DNA from: Maniola hyperantus
Lineage: Eukaryota > Arthropoda > Insecta > Lepidoptera > Nymphalidae
Direction: 5' to 3'
DNA: 64,000 nt
Assembly (NCBI RefSeq): GCF_902806685.2
Contig: NC_048538.1
Coordinates: forward strand, 3,534,001 to 3,598,000
Positions within the stretch are counted from its first letter, which is position 1. Every line of letters starts with the position of its first letter. Under the pieces are notes generated by a model. That model was not told the DNA's origin. It saw only the letters and a program-made list of their open reading frames with translations, and made no database searches. This document shows, in pieces, positions 21,220 through 32,642 of the stretch. Made by a program: the position numbers and the translations under genes.

Positions 21220-21979
21220 CTGTTTTGTTAATCTTCGCGAAATTAATAAAACAGCACAGATCATAGAATAAGTTGAAAAGATGTAAGTAACATATAAAAG
21301 AAGGTAACTTTTCTGGTTTACATAATAAGTTCTATAATATACTAAAACTTTTTACCTTGGTTTTAGCAAGAGCTCTAGATTCGATAGTAATTGCAAACGG
21401 TTAAAATGATTTGAAACAAATTTTGTCACATTACAGTGAATGTTTGGCACAATTTGATTAGTGTAATTAACGCCGTGGGTGCCAATTCTTATATTGCTCG
21501 AAAAATCCAATAATAAATGTTTATTTGATGATGAAAATTGTATGCAATTGTTTTTGATAGGAATAGAAGTAGCTTTCGAGGCTGAGTAAGCGGTTATAAG
21601 TTTTCGCCCATTGTATAGGACTAATTTTACAACGCTAATATTTTTTGTTTATAAACTAAAATGAAAATGGACTGTTTACGGTGATGGTCCAATACAGTGG
21701 GCGAGAACCTTTATAGTTAGTTGTATTTGTATGTTATGAATTTTAAAGGTATGTTACGTCATTTTACACTCGTGTTAATGTATGCTAGAGTGTTGACAAT
21801 ATCTTTTGGAATTCCTCTATATTTTGTATACAGCCCAATATTTATTGTACAGTGTAATAAAATACCATGCATGTATTTTTTTTTGTTTCATTTGGTAGTT
21901 ATTTTAAACAAATTGTTCAAACAAGTAATAATTTAAACACGACTGCCCTGCTATAACATTATGTATGATGATAAAAAAG

Positions 21980-22300
21980 TGGTGATATCCTGATGGTTAA
22001 GGCGGCGGCCTCCTAGCTGAAGGGCTTGGGGTTCGATCCTGAGCACGCATCTATAAATTTTTGGAGTTACGTGAGTTTTAAGCTTAAAATATATCACTTG
22101 TTTTAACGGTGAAGGAAAACATCGTGAGGAAACCTGCATGCCTGCATAAGTGCATAGTTCTCCATAATGATCTAAGGTGTATTACTGTGAAGTCTGTCAA
22201 TCCGCACTTGGCCAGCGTGGCAGACTGGCCAAACCATTCCCATTCGGAGAGGATTCCCATGCTTAGTTGCCGGCGATTGGTTGATGATGATGATGATGAT
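21980..22300 (+). mobile_element. SINE-M variant subfamily, full length
   Basis: Head GTGGTGATATCCTGATGGTT, B box GGGGTTCGATCCTG, body GGTGAAGGAAAACATCGTGA, right part TTGGCCAGCGTGGCAGACTG, tail GTTGATGATGATGATGATGA. The head and the GCATAAGTGCATAGTTC insert differ from the main subfamily. Confidence 0.8.
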
Positions 22301-22404
22301 AACATGATAAATAAGTTTAAAATCTATGAAAGCTGGCTCTGATCACTGATATCCCCCTCTAGACCAGAGAAATCAGACAAACTCTCTAAGAATGATTTGT
22401 CCTC

Positions 22405-22480
22405 GTGCATCCACACATGCCATCGGGTTTGGCCGCCGCGCCAGTCGAACGGGCTGGCATGTGTCATGTGTGGATGCACC
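22405..22480. mobile_element. Foldback MITE I, short copy
   Basis: GTGCATCCACACATGCCA at the left is mirrored by TGGCATGTGTCATGTGTGGATGCAC at 22456-22479, giving a 76-bp hairpin. The termini match those at 30201-30331 and resemble those at 54082-54285. Confidence 0.65.
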
Positions 22481-23198
22481 GGGCTTAGCAGCTGGCCGAC
22501 CCGGTGGGCATGAAGAATGATCGGCTACCAAGAAAGATTTTACATGGGACTACAGAATGGAACTGTAAAAGATTTCACACTTTCATGTTGGAAAAATCCA
22601 ATAATATTTTTGGAGGAGCTACCTACGTCCTACATTGAAAACACGTTTGCTTTTGGTCAATCGATCATCGAATCCAAAACCGTTGCTTGTAATATGCAAA
22701 TTAACACTGCTGTGACAGAGGGGTCGATTAGTTGTGTCCATTACATAAATTAAAAAAGTAAATTCTATAACAGCTAATTATACGTGTCGCAAAAATACTT
22801 TAATAAAATCTAATCGAGGAAAATAAAAGGTCAAAGCCTAGCCTCAATCAGATTTGAAGACAAAAACCACCAAACTCTTTGTTTCGAAATACGGACCAGC
22901 GGATGAATAGTTTTTCATCAAGATTGTATAAGAGTAAAGGAGGCAGGAGCTCAATATACAAAGGCTGTTATTTAGCGAGGGTTCGCGAAATTCCCGAGAT
23001 AAGGGAATATGCTGAGCTGGGCCTTTGTCGCGGTATCAAGGATGGGTGAAATTGAATCAAGCCTGCCTGCGGCGGGGTTGGTTGACGCGGTAACTATAAT
23101 AGAGGAGTTTGCGTAAATCTTTTATTGTGTTGTGCTCGTGTAGCTTTGATTTTATAGGATTTAGGTAGGCACACCGCGTTCAAATAGGGATTTTGGGC

Positions 23199-23390
23199 TT
23201 ATTTCGTTTATCCACACTAAAATAGCTACTCTAGGTTGTATACTCGGATACGTATGTAAGTAATATACAAATTGCGTTAATAAGGTGTATAGACGGTGTA
23301 CACCTTATTAACGCAATTTGTATATTATTTCTGGCTTACTCCGTTTATCTACCCTAAACAGCCACCCTAGGTTGTATAGGTACGTATACT
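23199..23390. repeat. MITE H-like ends around a perfect 29-bp inverted repeat
   Basis: TTATTTCGTTTATCCACACT (left) and TTACTCCGTTTATCTACCCT (right) are both MITE H starts in the same orientation. Between them, 23261-23289 is exactly inverted at 23299-23327 around a 9-base loop. CTAGGTTGTATA follows each start. Confidence 0.65.
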
Positions 23391-24056
23391 CTAAAACTTA
23401 TGTCCATCTCTACACCCCTGGGTCCAGTTTCGGATACGTTTCCAAGTCGATAGGTACCTATTCATTAAATATCGCCATATATACACTGTACAGCCGCTAT
23501 ATTGGTAAGTCAGTGTCGCGCGGGATGATCCAAGGATTCTAAAGATACCCCACCCCATACATCCAAATCCGTTCCGGCATTCAGAAGTTTTGTTAGAATG
23601 AAGAAATTCACATCACACCGACACCCTAAAACATTACCTACCTACTCCTTTTTGGACAGTTGTGTGAAAAAGCTTTTTATTTATTTATAAGTAGACTAGC
23701 GCTCGGCTGAATTCAGACCTGGTATTGTTGGGATACCAACTGTCAAGGCTCTGAGCGTTTATTAATATTAAACACAAACGGAAACAATAGATCCTTCCAA
23801 ATCACCAAGACATTAATTAATTAAAATAACTGATTTGGGGGCGACAGAACTATGGTAACGTCAGAATTAGAAGGGGAAGATTGATATAATTTGTCTCCAG
23901 TCTTACACCTTCGTCAAATGCCCGAGGGATAGAGGTATGTATCTAATTAAATTAGAGAGATGTTTCAAGTATGTACCTACTTATACGGACACGTTTGTTT
24001 TAGTCAACAAATCCAAGAAACTATTCCTAGTCACCAACCTAGAATTAAAAAATGAT

Positions 24057-24172
24057 TACACCCATGCCCCTTTTGGTTTCTACACAACATCGTACCGGAA
24101 CGCTAAATCGCTCGGCGGCACGGCTTTGCCGGTAGGGTGGTAACTAGCCATGGCCGAAGCCTACCACCAGAC
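24057..24172 (-). mobile_element. SINE-2 middle fragment
   Basis: Minus strand: TGGTGGTAGGCTTCGGCCAT, AACTAGCC reverse segment, CGGCAAAGCCGTGCCGCCGA and ACCAAAAGGGGCATGGGTGT. Lacks head and tail. Confidence 0.7.
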
Positions 24173-24441
24173 AAACTCTTAACCATTTGATTATCATGGC
24201 TTTTTATATGAAAAATAATATGTAGTAATTTATTTATACGATAACTGTAATAAAATTTCGAGTGATACGTGATTAACTGCGGAAAGTGGAAAAAGATAAA
24301 AGGGTTCACAAATCATGCGCCGCGGCTAATAGCTGCGATATGGGAGCCGTAACTGTCGGCATTCGACAATTTTAATGGGTTTAAATTTTTACAACTGCAT
24401 TTTGCTGCTTTTATGTGCTTTTTGATTTGTAGTGTATCTAA

Positions 24442-24829
24442 CTAGCTGATGCCTACATTTGTCCAACAACTGATAAGTATACACTAACAGCGATCACGCA
24501 CTCATCCCATCCGAATCCGTGAAAATACGGATATATGTCATAAGCTATCAAAACAAAAAGGAACGGACTCGGATGCCCACGTCATAATAGTCATCTGCAT
24601 GCCACAGCCCGATCAGTTCAGTATAGTTTGAGCTGTGCGTTGATAGATCAGTCAGTCAGTCAGTCAGTCACCTTTTCCTTTTATATATTTATTCAAAAAT
24701 CCTTTCTTAGCGGATGCCTACGGCCTAATAGCTATCTGCATGCCAAATTTCAGCCTGATCTGTCCAGTAGTTTGAGCTGTGCGTTGATAGATCAGTCAGT
24801 CAGTCACCTTTTCCTTTTATATATTTAGA
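24442..24829 (-). mobile_element. Helitron-like subfamily C, rearranged with tandem 5' halves
   Basis: Minus strand: 5' TCTAAATATATAAAAGGAAA at 24829. The segment holding the GACT run and CAACGCACAGCTCAAACTA appears twice (24547-24690 and 24690-24829). The CTAG end at 24442 adjoins unrelated sequence, CCTACATTTGTCC. Confidence 0.7.
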
Positions 24830-25261
24830 TTATTTATGAGTCCATGTTAAAATTATAATAAGTATTTAATTTTGGAACAAATAAAGGTTTTTTATTTTAT
24901 TGTTAGGCTAGGCTGACTATCCCTTGTTATTATTCCCTTGTCTTCCCTTGTTTACTGACGCAATATCATCGAAGTAGGAAGTACTAATTCTTAGCACAAG
25001 CGCAACATTTTTCCATAAAGTAAACAGTTATTTTTTTCCAGTGTCATACATAATCCTTGTCCGCCGTGCAGCGGAGCGGCAAATCGCCCCTCATTATATC
25101 AACTTCTTATGATGTTACTTCGTTTCATGCTAGATTGCTCTTCACATGAAAGATAAATTTTCTGCTCCACTCTATTTTTTGTACTTTGTTACCAAAATTG
25201 GGGTTTCCTTTATGGTGTTTGATCTATAGTATGAAACATAATAATGAAGTGGCATCATGAT

Positions 25262-25378
25262 TATCATCATCATCAAGCGATAGACGTCCACTGCTGGACA
25301 TAGGTCTCTTGTAGGGACTTCCACACGCACCGGTCTTGCGCCGCCTGCATCCAGCGGCTCCCTGCGATTCGTATGAAG
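25262..25378 (-). pseudogene. RTE-type C-terminal tail
   Basis: Minus-strand reading gives SRW-Q-AAQDRCVW-SLQETYVQQWTS-type residues and a GAT-repeat tail seen as ATCATCATCATCAAGCG. Too short to hold any catalytic domain. Confidence 0.7.
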
Positions 25379-25736
25379 TATATCATAATTTAATGTTCTC
25401 CCAACCGAATATCGGCCTCGGCGCGGCGGCCAATCTCATTAGTCCATAGAGATTAGCTAACTGCGCGTGAGAAATTATGGTGCACAAATGTGTGCGCAAG
25501 CATTAGTGCACTCTCTATTCCCTCACTTTCATAGCCCGTTGGGACGGAAATCCGATACGACCGGAGAGATATCGGGCGCAGGGTACCGACGCCTTTACGT
25601 GCTCTCTGAGGCACGGGGTTGACACACCACCGCCAATTTCCTAGCTCCGGGCTAATACTGAGAATGTCTTAACAGAAAACTCAATACCTATTTTGGCCCG
25701 ACCCGGGAATCGAACCCAGGGCCTCGACATTTTTTT

Positions 25737-25908
25737 TTTTTTAAAAAGAACATTAGCCTTGTTAAATGACTAATATTCCCCTTTCCTCTCCAACTAAGCG
25801 TCAAGCTTGTGCTAGGAGTAGGTACGACAATAGTGTAACGGGCGGGGTTTGAACCGCCGACCTTTCGGTTTTCAGTCCACTCCTTTACCTGTTGAGCTAT
25901 TGAGGCTA
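25737..25908 (-). mobile_element. SINE-3, full length
   Basis: Minus strand: AGCCTCAATAGCTCAACAGG, GGCGGTTCAAACCCCGCCCG, GCTTGACGCTTAGTTGGAGA, ATTAGTCATTTAACAAGGCT and an A run at 25730-25745. ACATT follows both ends (25728-25732 and 25908-25912), and the flanks together read as a tRNA-like ACCCGGGAATCGAACCCAGG sequence. Confidence 0.75.
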
Positions 25909-26139
25909 CATTCGCAGTCGAACATCCCAACAACTAGACCCACGAGGCAGGTAAAAGTTGCCCTAATCAGTATAGGTAAGTAAATAACAAAATATTGTAT
26001 GAAGTATCTTAAATACGAGGTAGGTATGTAACTCGTCTTATTTCTCTCATAACGTAGAGGTACCAAACAACATAATTTCCGGGCGGCGTTAATAATGTAA
26101 GATATTATTTCTTATTTAGGCGTAACCTCCTCGACGACG

Positions 26140-26261
26140 ACCTCCCTGGCGCAGTAGTAAGCACAGTGGTCTTATCAGTGGGAGGTCCCTGGTTCGATTC
26201 CTGGCAGGGATTGGGAATTTTATAATTTCTTGAGATTGCAGTCAAGGGCGTTTTAATTCGG
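26140..26261 (+). mobile_element. SINE-2 tRNA-like head, truncated
   Basis: CTCCCTGGCGCAGTAGTAAG, GTGGGAGGTCCCTGGTTCGA and TTCCTGGCAGGGATTGGGAA, then a jump to TTGCAGTCAAGGGCG. The tRNA-like A and B boxes are intact, but the middle of the SINE is missing. Confidence 0.7.
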
Positions 26262-26402
26262 ATACAAGTTATTACAAGTTATATTATATGTATCTGAATA
26301 ATCTAAAACCTACCTGCTGGGTATATTATGAACAATATATCGTTATAGTATTGTAAACTGTGGTATGGTAGAACGCGCTACGAGAATCTTCCCCGTGGGT
26401 TG

Positions 26403-26743
26403 TTAGGTACTTACTACTCGTGCGCGATAAGTTGAGACGGGGGGCGGTGACGCCACAGACGCGTGGTTGTACCTACTCACGGAACAGATTTCTGTTCCGT
26501 GGTTGTACTGCAGACAAAAATCGGAGCGCGTCGTCGTTGCGTGACGTAAGCAAGTACGAGACTAAGATGTTAAAAAAATGGCGTTGTCTACAGTACAACA
26601 CGGGAGCTTGAAGGGAAGTTACAGGGGAAGCTGGCGGAGGGTTGCATTCCAGGCGAGTCTCAACTTATCGAGTAGTACCTACTTATTTTTCGTAACTAGT
26701 TACGAAAAACTACTACTAGTTTTTCGTAACTAGTTACGAAAAA
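26403..26743. mobile_element. MITE T plus tandem palindromes
   Basis: Left TACTCG..CGATAAGTTGAGAC (to 26438) and right GTCTCAACTTATCGAGTAGT are inverted. The interior has hairpin CGGAACAGATTTCTGTTCCG. Directly after, TTTTTCGTAACTAGTTACGA palindromes occur twice (26686-26709 and 26720-26743). The frame at 26420-26611 lies within this element. Confidence 0.6.
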
Positions 26744-26882
26744 CTAGTAGGTAAAAATAAATATTGTTTGAGATATCATCGCAGGCACGGTTAAAAAGCG
26801 CAGTTGGTTTTCATAATTACTTAATTTATTTTTAATGAACGCGCATCATCTAGCTATTCCAAACCAAGATACCTCTATGACG

Positions 26883-27218
26883 ACCTCCCTGGCGCAGTGG
26901 TGAGCGCTGTGGTCTTAATAGTGGGAGGTCCCGGGTTCGATTCCTGGCAGGGGTTTGGAATTTTATAATTTCTAAATTTCTGGTCTGGTCTGGTGGGAGG
27001 CTTCGGCCGTGGCTAGTTACCACCCTACCGGCAAAGCCGCGCCGCCAAGCGATTTAGCGTTCCGGTACGATGCCGTGTAGAAACCAAAGGGGTATGGGTT
27101 TAATAAAAACTGCTATACACCTTCCAGGTTAGCCCGCTATCATCTTAGACTGCATCGTCACTTACCACCAGGTGAGATTGCAGTCAAGGGCTAACTTGTA
27201 TCTGGATTTAAAAAAAAA
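26883..27218 (+). mobile_element. SINE-2, full length
   Basis: Head CTCCCTGGCGCAGTGGTGAG (A box), GGTCCCGGGTTCGATTCCTG (B box), body GAGGCTTCGGCCGTGGCTAG, CCGCCAAGCGATTTAGCGTT, AGGTTAGCCCGCTATC, end CAGTCAAGGGCTAACTTGTA and an A run at 27210-27218. It serves as the reference for the other SINE-2 fragments in this window. Confidence 0.85.
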
Positions 27219-27512
27219 ACCTACTCATAAATTGTAAAGGTCTATTCCACGCGTAAAGTTTGTGTCCTAAGTACATTTATTTTTAAGACAATGTGTTTGA
27301 CTACAATACTGATACATACCCTTATTTCCTAATCTAATGGTACGGCCTTACAGCCTGACGTAATGGTGATAGTGCTCCCTTTAAACCTCCCTGTTTCGAG
27401 GACCCTTAGTTAATGGATTAGAGTTAATAATGTCCAGTCCAGGACCGAAATTTATTTGTCTCGAAGGCGTAGGGGTCGAGGTGAGGTTTTATTGCAACAG
27501 CTGAGTCGCTGT

Positions 27513-27780
27513 CTAGGGTCCGTACGCGAAGGGTGCCAATGGGACCCTATTACTAAGCCTCCGCTGTTCGTCGGTCCATCCGTCCGTCTGTCGATCAGCG
27601 GGCTGTATCTCGTAAAACGTAATACGTAGAGAGTTAAAATTTTCTCTAGAGTGCTACTATAACAATAAATAATAAAAAAATCAAAATAGACGCCATGAAA
27701 ATTAAAAATAAATTGTTATTTCTTGTACGATGGTACGAAACCCTTTTGTGCGAGTCCAACTCGCACTTAACCGATTTTTT
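27513..27780 (-). repeat. Family A' repeat
   Basis: Minus strand: CGGTTAAGTGCGAGTTGGAC to GGGTCCCATTGGCACCCTTC and TACGGACCCTAGA. The GTCT run is decayed to GTCCATCCGTCCGTCTGTCG. Confidence 0.7.
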
Positions 27781-28176
27781 TACCTCTATTTCGTTCTGTT
27801 AGAGACTGTTACTTATGATGATATTTAAACGGAAATCTGTAAAACCACAGACATCAATATTATTTTCTACAACATACGTTCTAGGAATTAATATTAATGA
27901 AATTAAATTAATGAATTATTATTAATGAAATTATAAAATTTCATTGGGTTTCATTGGTTAGTATTCAATTGAGAGCAAAACTACGTTTATTGGTAGCGCA
28001 TTATATTAAACTCCTCTTAACATGGGGTTTTTATTCCGCTCTAAGACTGTTAGTGCGATTGTCGAAAAATCCAATCTCTTCTAATCTTGTTGATCAATTA
28101 TGTTCTAAGTCAATTCCGATGGAGGCCGAGCAGTCTAACAGATTTGATCTTTAATTCCGTAGTGTAAGAAAAGGCA

Positions 28177-28456
28177 TCATTATCATCATCATGATCAACC
28201 CATCGCCGGCTCACTACAGAGCACGGGTCACCTCTCAGAGTGAGAAGGGTTTGGTCAGTCTACCACGCTGGCTTTGTGCGGATTGGTAGACTTTACACAC
28301 CCTTGAGAACATTATGGAGAACTCTCAGGCATACAGGCTTCCTCACGATGTTTTCCTTCACCGTTAAAGCAAGTGATTTAGAGGTGCATGCCCGGGATCG
28401 AACCCCCGGCCTCCGATTAGAAGGCGGACGTCCTAACCACTAGGCTATCACCGCTT
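28177..28456 (-). mobile_element. SINE-M, near full length
   Basis: Minus strand: AAGCGGTGATAGCCTAGTGG, GGGGTTCGATCCCGGGCATG, CTTTAACGGTGAAGGAAAAC, ending CGGCGATGGGTTGATCATGA. A short deletion follows the head. Confidence 0.8.
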
Positions 28457-29742
28457 AGAATTGTTAACATGGTGTTGAGTAAACATTACTAAGCTACAGC
28501 CATATGGATATAAAGACCTCCTATCTCCTTCGCACAGTCATCATCGTTATCTCGCCAACAGTCCGTTCTTGATGCGACGATGCTCGTAAGGCTATCTTGA
28601 CACAGCAGTAATCGTTGTATTCCCTACTCCATTTACTTGACAAATGTTTATGATTCAAGCCACGTCTCTGTGTCGTACTGTTAACATTTTGAAGAGAAGA
28701 AGCTATGCGGAAATATTTTTTTTTGCGACTTAGGGCTAGAGACAAATCAGCGAAAATTCGGCGTGTGTAAACTGAATTCCACTTAAATAAGTAAGTAGGA
28801 AATACCGGTGCGGAAATTTCGTTATGGTTTTACGACGCGGTTGGAAAACGAACACAATTAAATGTTAGCGAAATAATGCTTAAATCGAGTAGAGTCATAC
28901 GAAATAAGCTATCGCGCGTCAGATGTGCAGTGTGTGTATCCACACGTACATCCATAGTTCCCTATAAACTAAACCATAAGTACTAGGTGTTTCAATTTAC
29001 TTAAAAAGCACGATTTGCCAAGCAAAGACGGAAGCTTTCTTGCAGGCGGGTAAGACACAGATGTGTACTGTTGGTATTCAGCTCGTGTCTTGCATTTCGC
29101 CGTTCGTTGCTGATTGCGCTTGCTTGCTGGCGCGGTGCCCGGCTGACCGTCCAAGGCGCAATAATGCTGATCTTACATTTAAGGCGAATCATAAAAGAAT
29201 TCAAAAATAAGTAAATGGTGACCTACTTAGTTAAGAAATTAAATACGAGTCGTCGTTGCTATATAAGCTTAGCTTATTGTGAAAACCAATCTATGTCATT
29301 CATCGAAATATAAATTCAGTGAACTCATTGCTCTTGTAGATAGCGATTTTTACTATCCAGTCTTACCCCACTTGCGTGCTCCCCAAGTGCGCGTCAGACT
29401 CACACATAATATTATAATTGATGTGAACAGTGATTTGAGTTTTTTACAAACAATTAAGTAAAATATAGCTAACTTAGGCCATTCCTCTCGAAGTTAAAAA
29501 AAGCTTTTCGATCAACTTTTTTAGTAATATAAATTTTAGACTACAGTTTCCTGTAGCAGATTTTTGTTATGTACAAAAATATCTGCAATCTCTTTGCCTT
29601 TGTAAACATATACTTAACTTAGAAAACTATCTTATTTAACGTTCAGAAAAAATAGCCTTTACAATTTTCTTGCGGGAAGTTAAAAGGTTAGGTTAGGTAA
29701 AAGGTAAGGTTATTCATCGTCCACTGAATAAACCGTCTATAG
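28457..29742. other. No gene or named repeat seen (1.3 kb)
   Basis: Mixed-composition intergenic sequence. Frames near 28969-29204 on the minus strand overlap each other and show no known domain. Confidence 0.4.
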
Positions 29743-30128
29743 CTTAGTATAAGATTTTACATCTCACCAAAACGTTGATAGAATACGAGTATCGAAACAC
29801 TTTAAACGTTAAAAAGGTAGTTAAATTCTCAAGTTCGCCCGTACATCTTACAGCTTGCGCTCCAAGTGGAAACTTGCGAAATCAAATAAGTGGTACTGAT
29901 TTTTTTCACCTTTAGTACTTTTAGGTCATTGCCATCATCATCAATCCATCACCATCCCACTACAGAGCGCCGCGCAGGTCTCCTCTCAGAATGAGAAGGG
30001 TTGAACTATTAAGCATGCAAGTTCCTCACGATGTTTTTTTTCACTTAATTGCTTAGGTCATTTTACTGTATTGTGCTACGACGTTCGAATTCCGTCATCG
30101 TTTGTGAGATGTAAAATCTTATACTAAG
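29743..30128. mobile_element. MITE O, with nested SINE fragment
   Basis: CTTAGTATAAGATTTTACAT at the left is mirrored by ATGTAAAATCTTATACTAAG at 30109-30128. Internal GCTTGCGCTCCAAGTGGAAA and GGTCATTTTACTGTA match the copy at 55666-55954. A SINE-M fragment occupies 29931-30052. Confidence 0.75.
29931..30052 (-). mobile_element. SINE-M fragment with 10-bp target duplication
   Basis: Contains CATCATCATCAATCCATCAC, CCTCTCAGAATGAGAAGGGT and CCTCACGATGTTTTTT. TTAGGTCATT lies at 29921-29930 and again at 30053-30062. Confidence 0.75.
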
Positions 30129-30200
30129 TACGTATATCTGAACGGAACGGCTTACGTAGTACGTAGATATATACGGAACGGCTTTTAAAATATTTGTGAC

Positions 30201-30331
30201 GGGGCATCCACACCGCAGTTAACTTTTGTGGCAACATATATTAATAATAAATAACTTTTTGTTGCCTGATGTTGCTGAGTAACATTTGAAAACGTTGCTC
30301 CACAAAATGTTAACTGCGGTGTGGATGCACC
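30201..30331. mobile_element. Foldback MITE I
   Basis: GGCATCCACACCGCAGTTAA at the left is mirrored by TTAACTGCGGTGTGGATGCA at the right, continuing inward as CTTTTGTGGCAAC / GTTGCTCCACAAAATG. 131 bp in total. Confidence 0.75.
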
Positions 30332-30582
30332 GTTACGCCATAGTTATCGCGCAGATGCTTGTACTGGCAAGTGGCAGGTTATTCGCCTTGACGTGAAAAT
30401 TAGCTTTTCGAAGTAAAACGGAATTTTTGGAGAAAGTTAATAGCTTTGAAGCTTTAAGCTCGAATATTGAAAGTTATTTTGGGATTAGGTCACGGAGAAA
30501 AACCTTAGGTAAGTGTAGTTACCTGCTTGGTTATTGAAAATTATACCTAGCTCCTGTATAGATACCTCTTATTTCTAGTTCT

Positions 30583-30722
30583 AGAGCCTCAATAGCTCAA
30601 CGGTTAAAGGAGTGGACTGAAATCCGAAAGTTCGTACATACTCCTAACACAAGCTTTACGCTTAGTTGGAGGGGAGAGGGGAATATTAGTCGTGATAAAC
30701 ATGGCTAATATTCTTTTTTTTA
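30583..30722 (+). mobile_element. SINE-3, internally deleted
   Basis: AGAGCCTCAATAGCTCAACG, GGAGTGGACTGAAATCCGAA, then a jump over the B-box region to CATACTCCTAACACAAGCTT and ATATTAGTCGTGATAAACAT. Confidence 0.7.
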
Positions 30723-31532
30723 AGTTATTAAATACCTAAATATGTAGTTACTTAAAAAACATGTCACTTTAAAGAATAAGTAATTAGAACAAAGCCATCG
30801 CAGGTTTTATTCCAGCCATAGTAATCCAACTTTTGTTAACTTGCTCGTTTAGTCACCCTCTTTACAAGGATAATGTGAAGACGGAAAATTTGGCGGAGTT
30901 TTCCCTCACTGAATAATTTACACCAATCAAAATTTTCCTCACGAGTTGGCGCAACGCGGACTTGGCCCAAGTTTCGTGACCTCGTTAAAACTTGAGTGTG
31001 AACATCGTCCTTTTAATTTGCCCTTTATCCTGAAAAGACGTGTAAATAATGAGGCAAAAACTTGACATGTCCCGACTAATTAGATAGATAACAAAAACTA
31101 GTAAAGTATAGATAGATAAACATGCTAACAAAGCATGGACAGACATGGTGAGGCCAAGTCTTTTTGACAACAATTTAAATTCAGCTTTATGTACGTCGCG
31201 GGCAAAAGCTAGTAGCTATTCGTAGCCAGCGCTAAAGCCTGATTCGATGGTTAAAGTGCTACGGGTGGCGTAGCACTGAATAATAATTATTATTATCGTA
31301 GAATATTCGTACTTTTACTACAAAATTTACGCTTAGTGGAGGGGAATAGAAAAATTTAATCATTTAAATTAACATGATAATATTTTAAAAGAAATGAGCT
31401 CATGTATTATTTGTTACACGGGGAAAAATCGGCAAAATGGACATTATTTTCGTACCCTTCATCCCAAAAAATGTTTAAATTGCATATACCTACTTACTAA
31501 ATTTTTTTTTATTTGATTTGAAAGCCAACTCT

Positions 31533-31590
31533 TTGACGAAAGTCCCTACAAGAAACCCGTTTGCAGCAGTGGACGTCTGTTGGTTGATAA
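31533..31590 (+). pseudogene. RTE-type terminal scrap
   Basis: AAAGTCCCTACAAGAAACCC then GCAGCAGTGGACGTCTGTTG and TGATAA: the last residues (QQWTSVG) of the RTE frame only. Confidence 0.55.
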
Positions 31591-31870
31591 GGATGGCTCT
31601 TATAGCAACAGTACCATAAATTCAGCCAATAATAATAACTGTTTCCTAAATCTATTATATCTCTTCCTGGTGCTCCACAGCTATATAAGCATTGGATCGT
31701 TAAACACTGCAATTGGTACTATATGCCTAATTGCCATATCATGTTAGCGTGTTTATGGAAACGGCTCAGTAAATTGTCAATGTAGCCGAGATTTAAGACC
31801 AAAAATACATCGTTAACCAAAATTTTAGGCTTACTTATTTCATGGTTTAATGACATAATACTACTTATTA

Positions 31871-32098
31871 AGCGAGGTTTAGATTAGCAACAAAACTTGC
31901 AGTAGTTGACTTCCGCAAGCTATTTCTACCGTGTAAACAATCACGTCAAGCTCACTTCCGCAAGTTTTGTAACTTGCTGGACTTGCCGCAAGTCATAAAT
32001 GTAAGTATGTACATGTACAATATTGCTCGTAGTGTAAACAATTCTGCAAGTACTTGCGGAATACCTTGCAAGAAGTTCTTGCTAGTCTAAACATCGCT
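31871..32098. mobile_element. MITE N, 20-bp inverted ends, TA duplication
   Basis: AGCGAGGTTTAGATTAGCAA (31871-31890) mirrors TTGCTAGTCTAAACATCGCT (32079-32098), 18 of 20 positions. TA flanks both sides. The interior repeats the hexamer ACTTGC and CCGCAAG many times on both strands. Confidence 0.75.
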
Positions 32099-32642
32099 TA
32101 ATGTAAATAATAATTGTGAGATGAGGCGTGAAATCTCATACTAACCACAGACGAGTCATCTTGCTTCTTTTATAATATTAAATGTCTTTGGTTGCTCCCA
32201 TTTCCTAAACTGTCGATTTAAAATAAAAGTAAGGAATTTTTAAATAAAATATATTTATTAGAACCAAATAAGTATATCACGTAAAAGAAGAATCATTATT
32301 TTTACCGCTGTAACACAATAACACGATACAATTACACACGACCATCTCTCGTACCTATATGAAAACCATAAACGTTGTTTACAGTTTTAATTTAAAATTC
32401 ATAGTTTTGCGGAAAAACAGCCTACCGCAACATTTGACGCATTGATATTGCTTTTTCGACACGTTGATTGCCGAAATAATTCATATTTGTCGGAAAACAA
32501 AAAAAACAATGGCATTCATAAAAATGAAACTCGGTTGAAATTACTCTATTTAAGATTTATCCGAACTTTTTTATAACACGCTTACAAGAAATCCTACTAA
32601 GAAATACCCATGCCCCTCAATATTATTTCCATGACAAATCTA

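Noticed and set aside
22517..22753. 78-codon plus-strand frame
   Set aside because: No domain recognised, no splice context, and AT-rich codons like the intergenic background.
26140..26212. Possible tRNA gene with intact A and B boxes
   Set aside because: It is the head of SINE-2, seen attached to its body at 26883-27218; the stems do not form a full cloverleaf.
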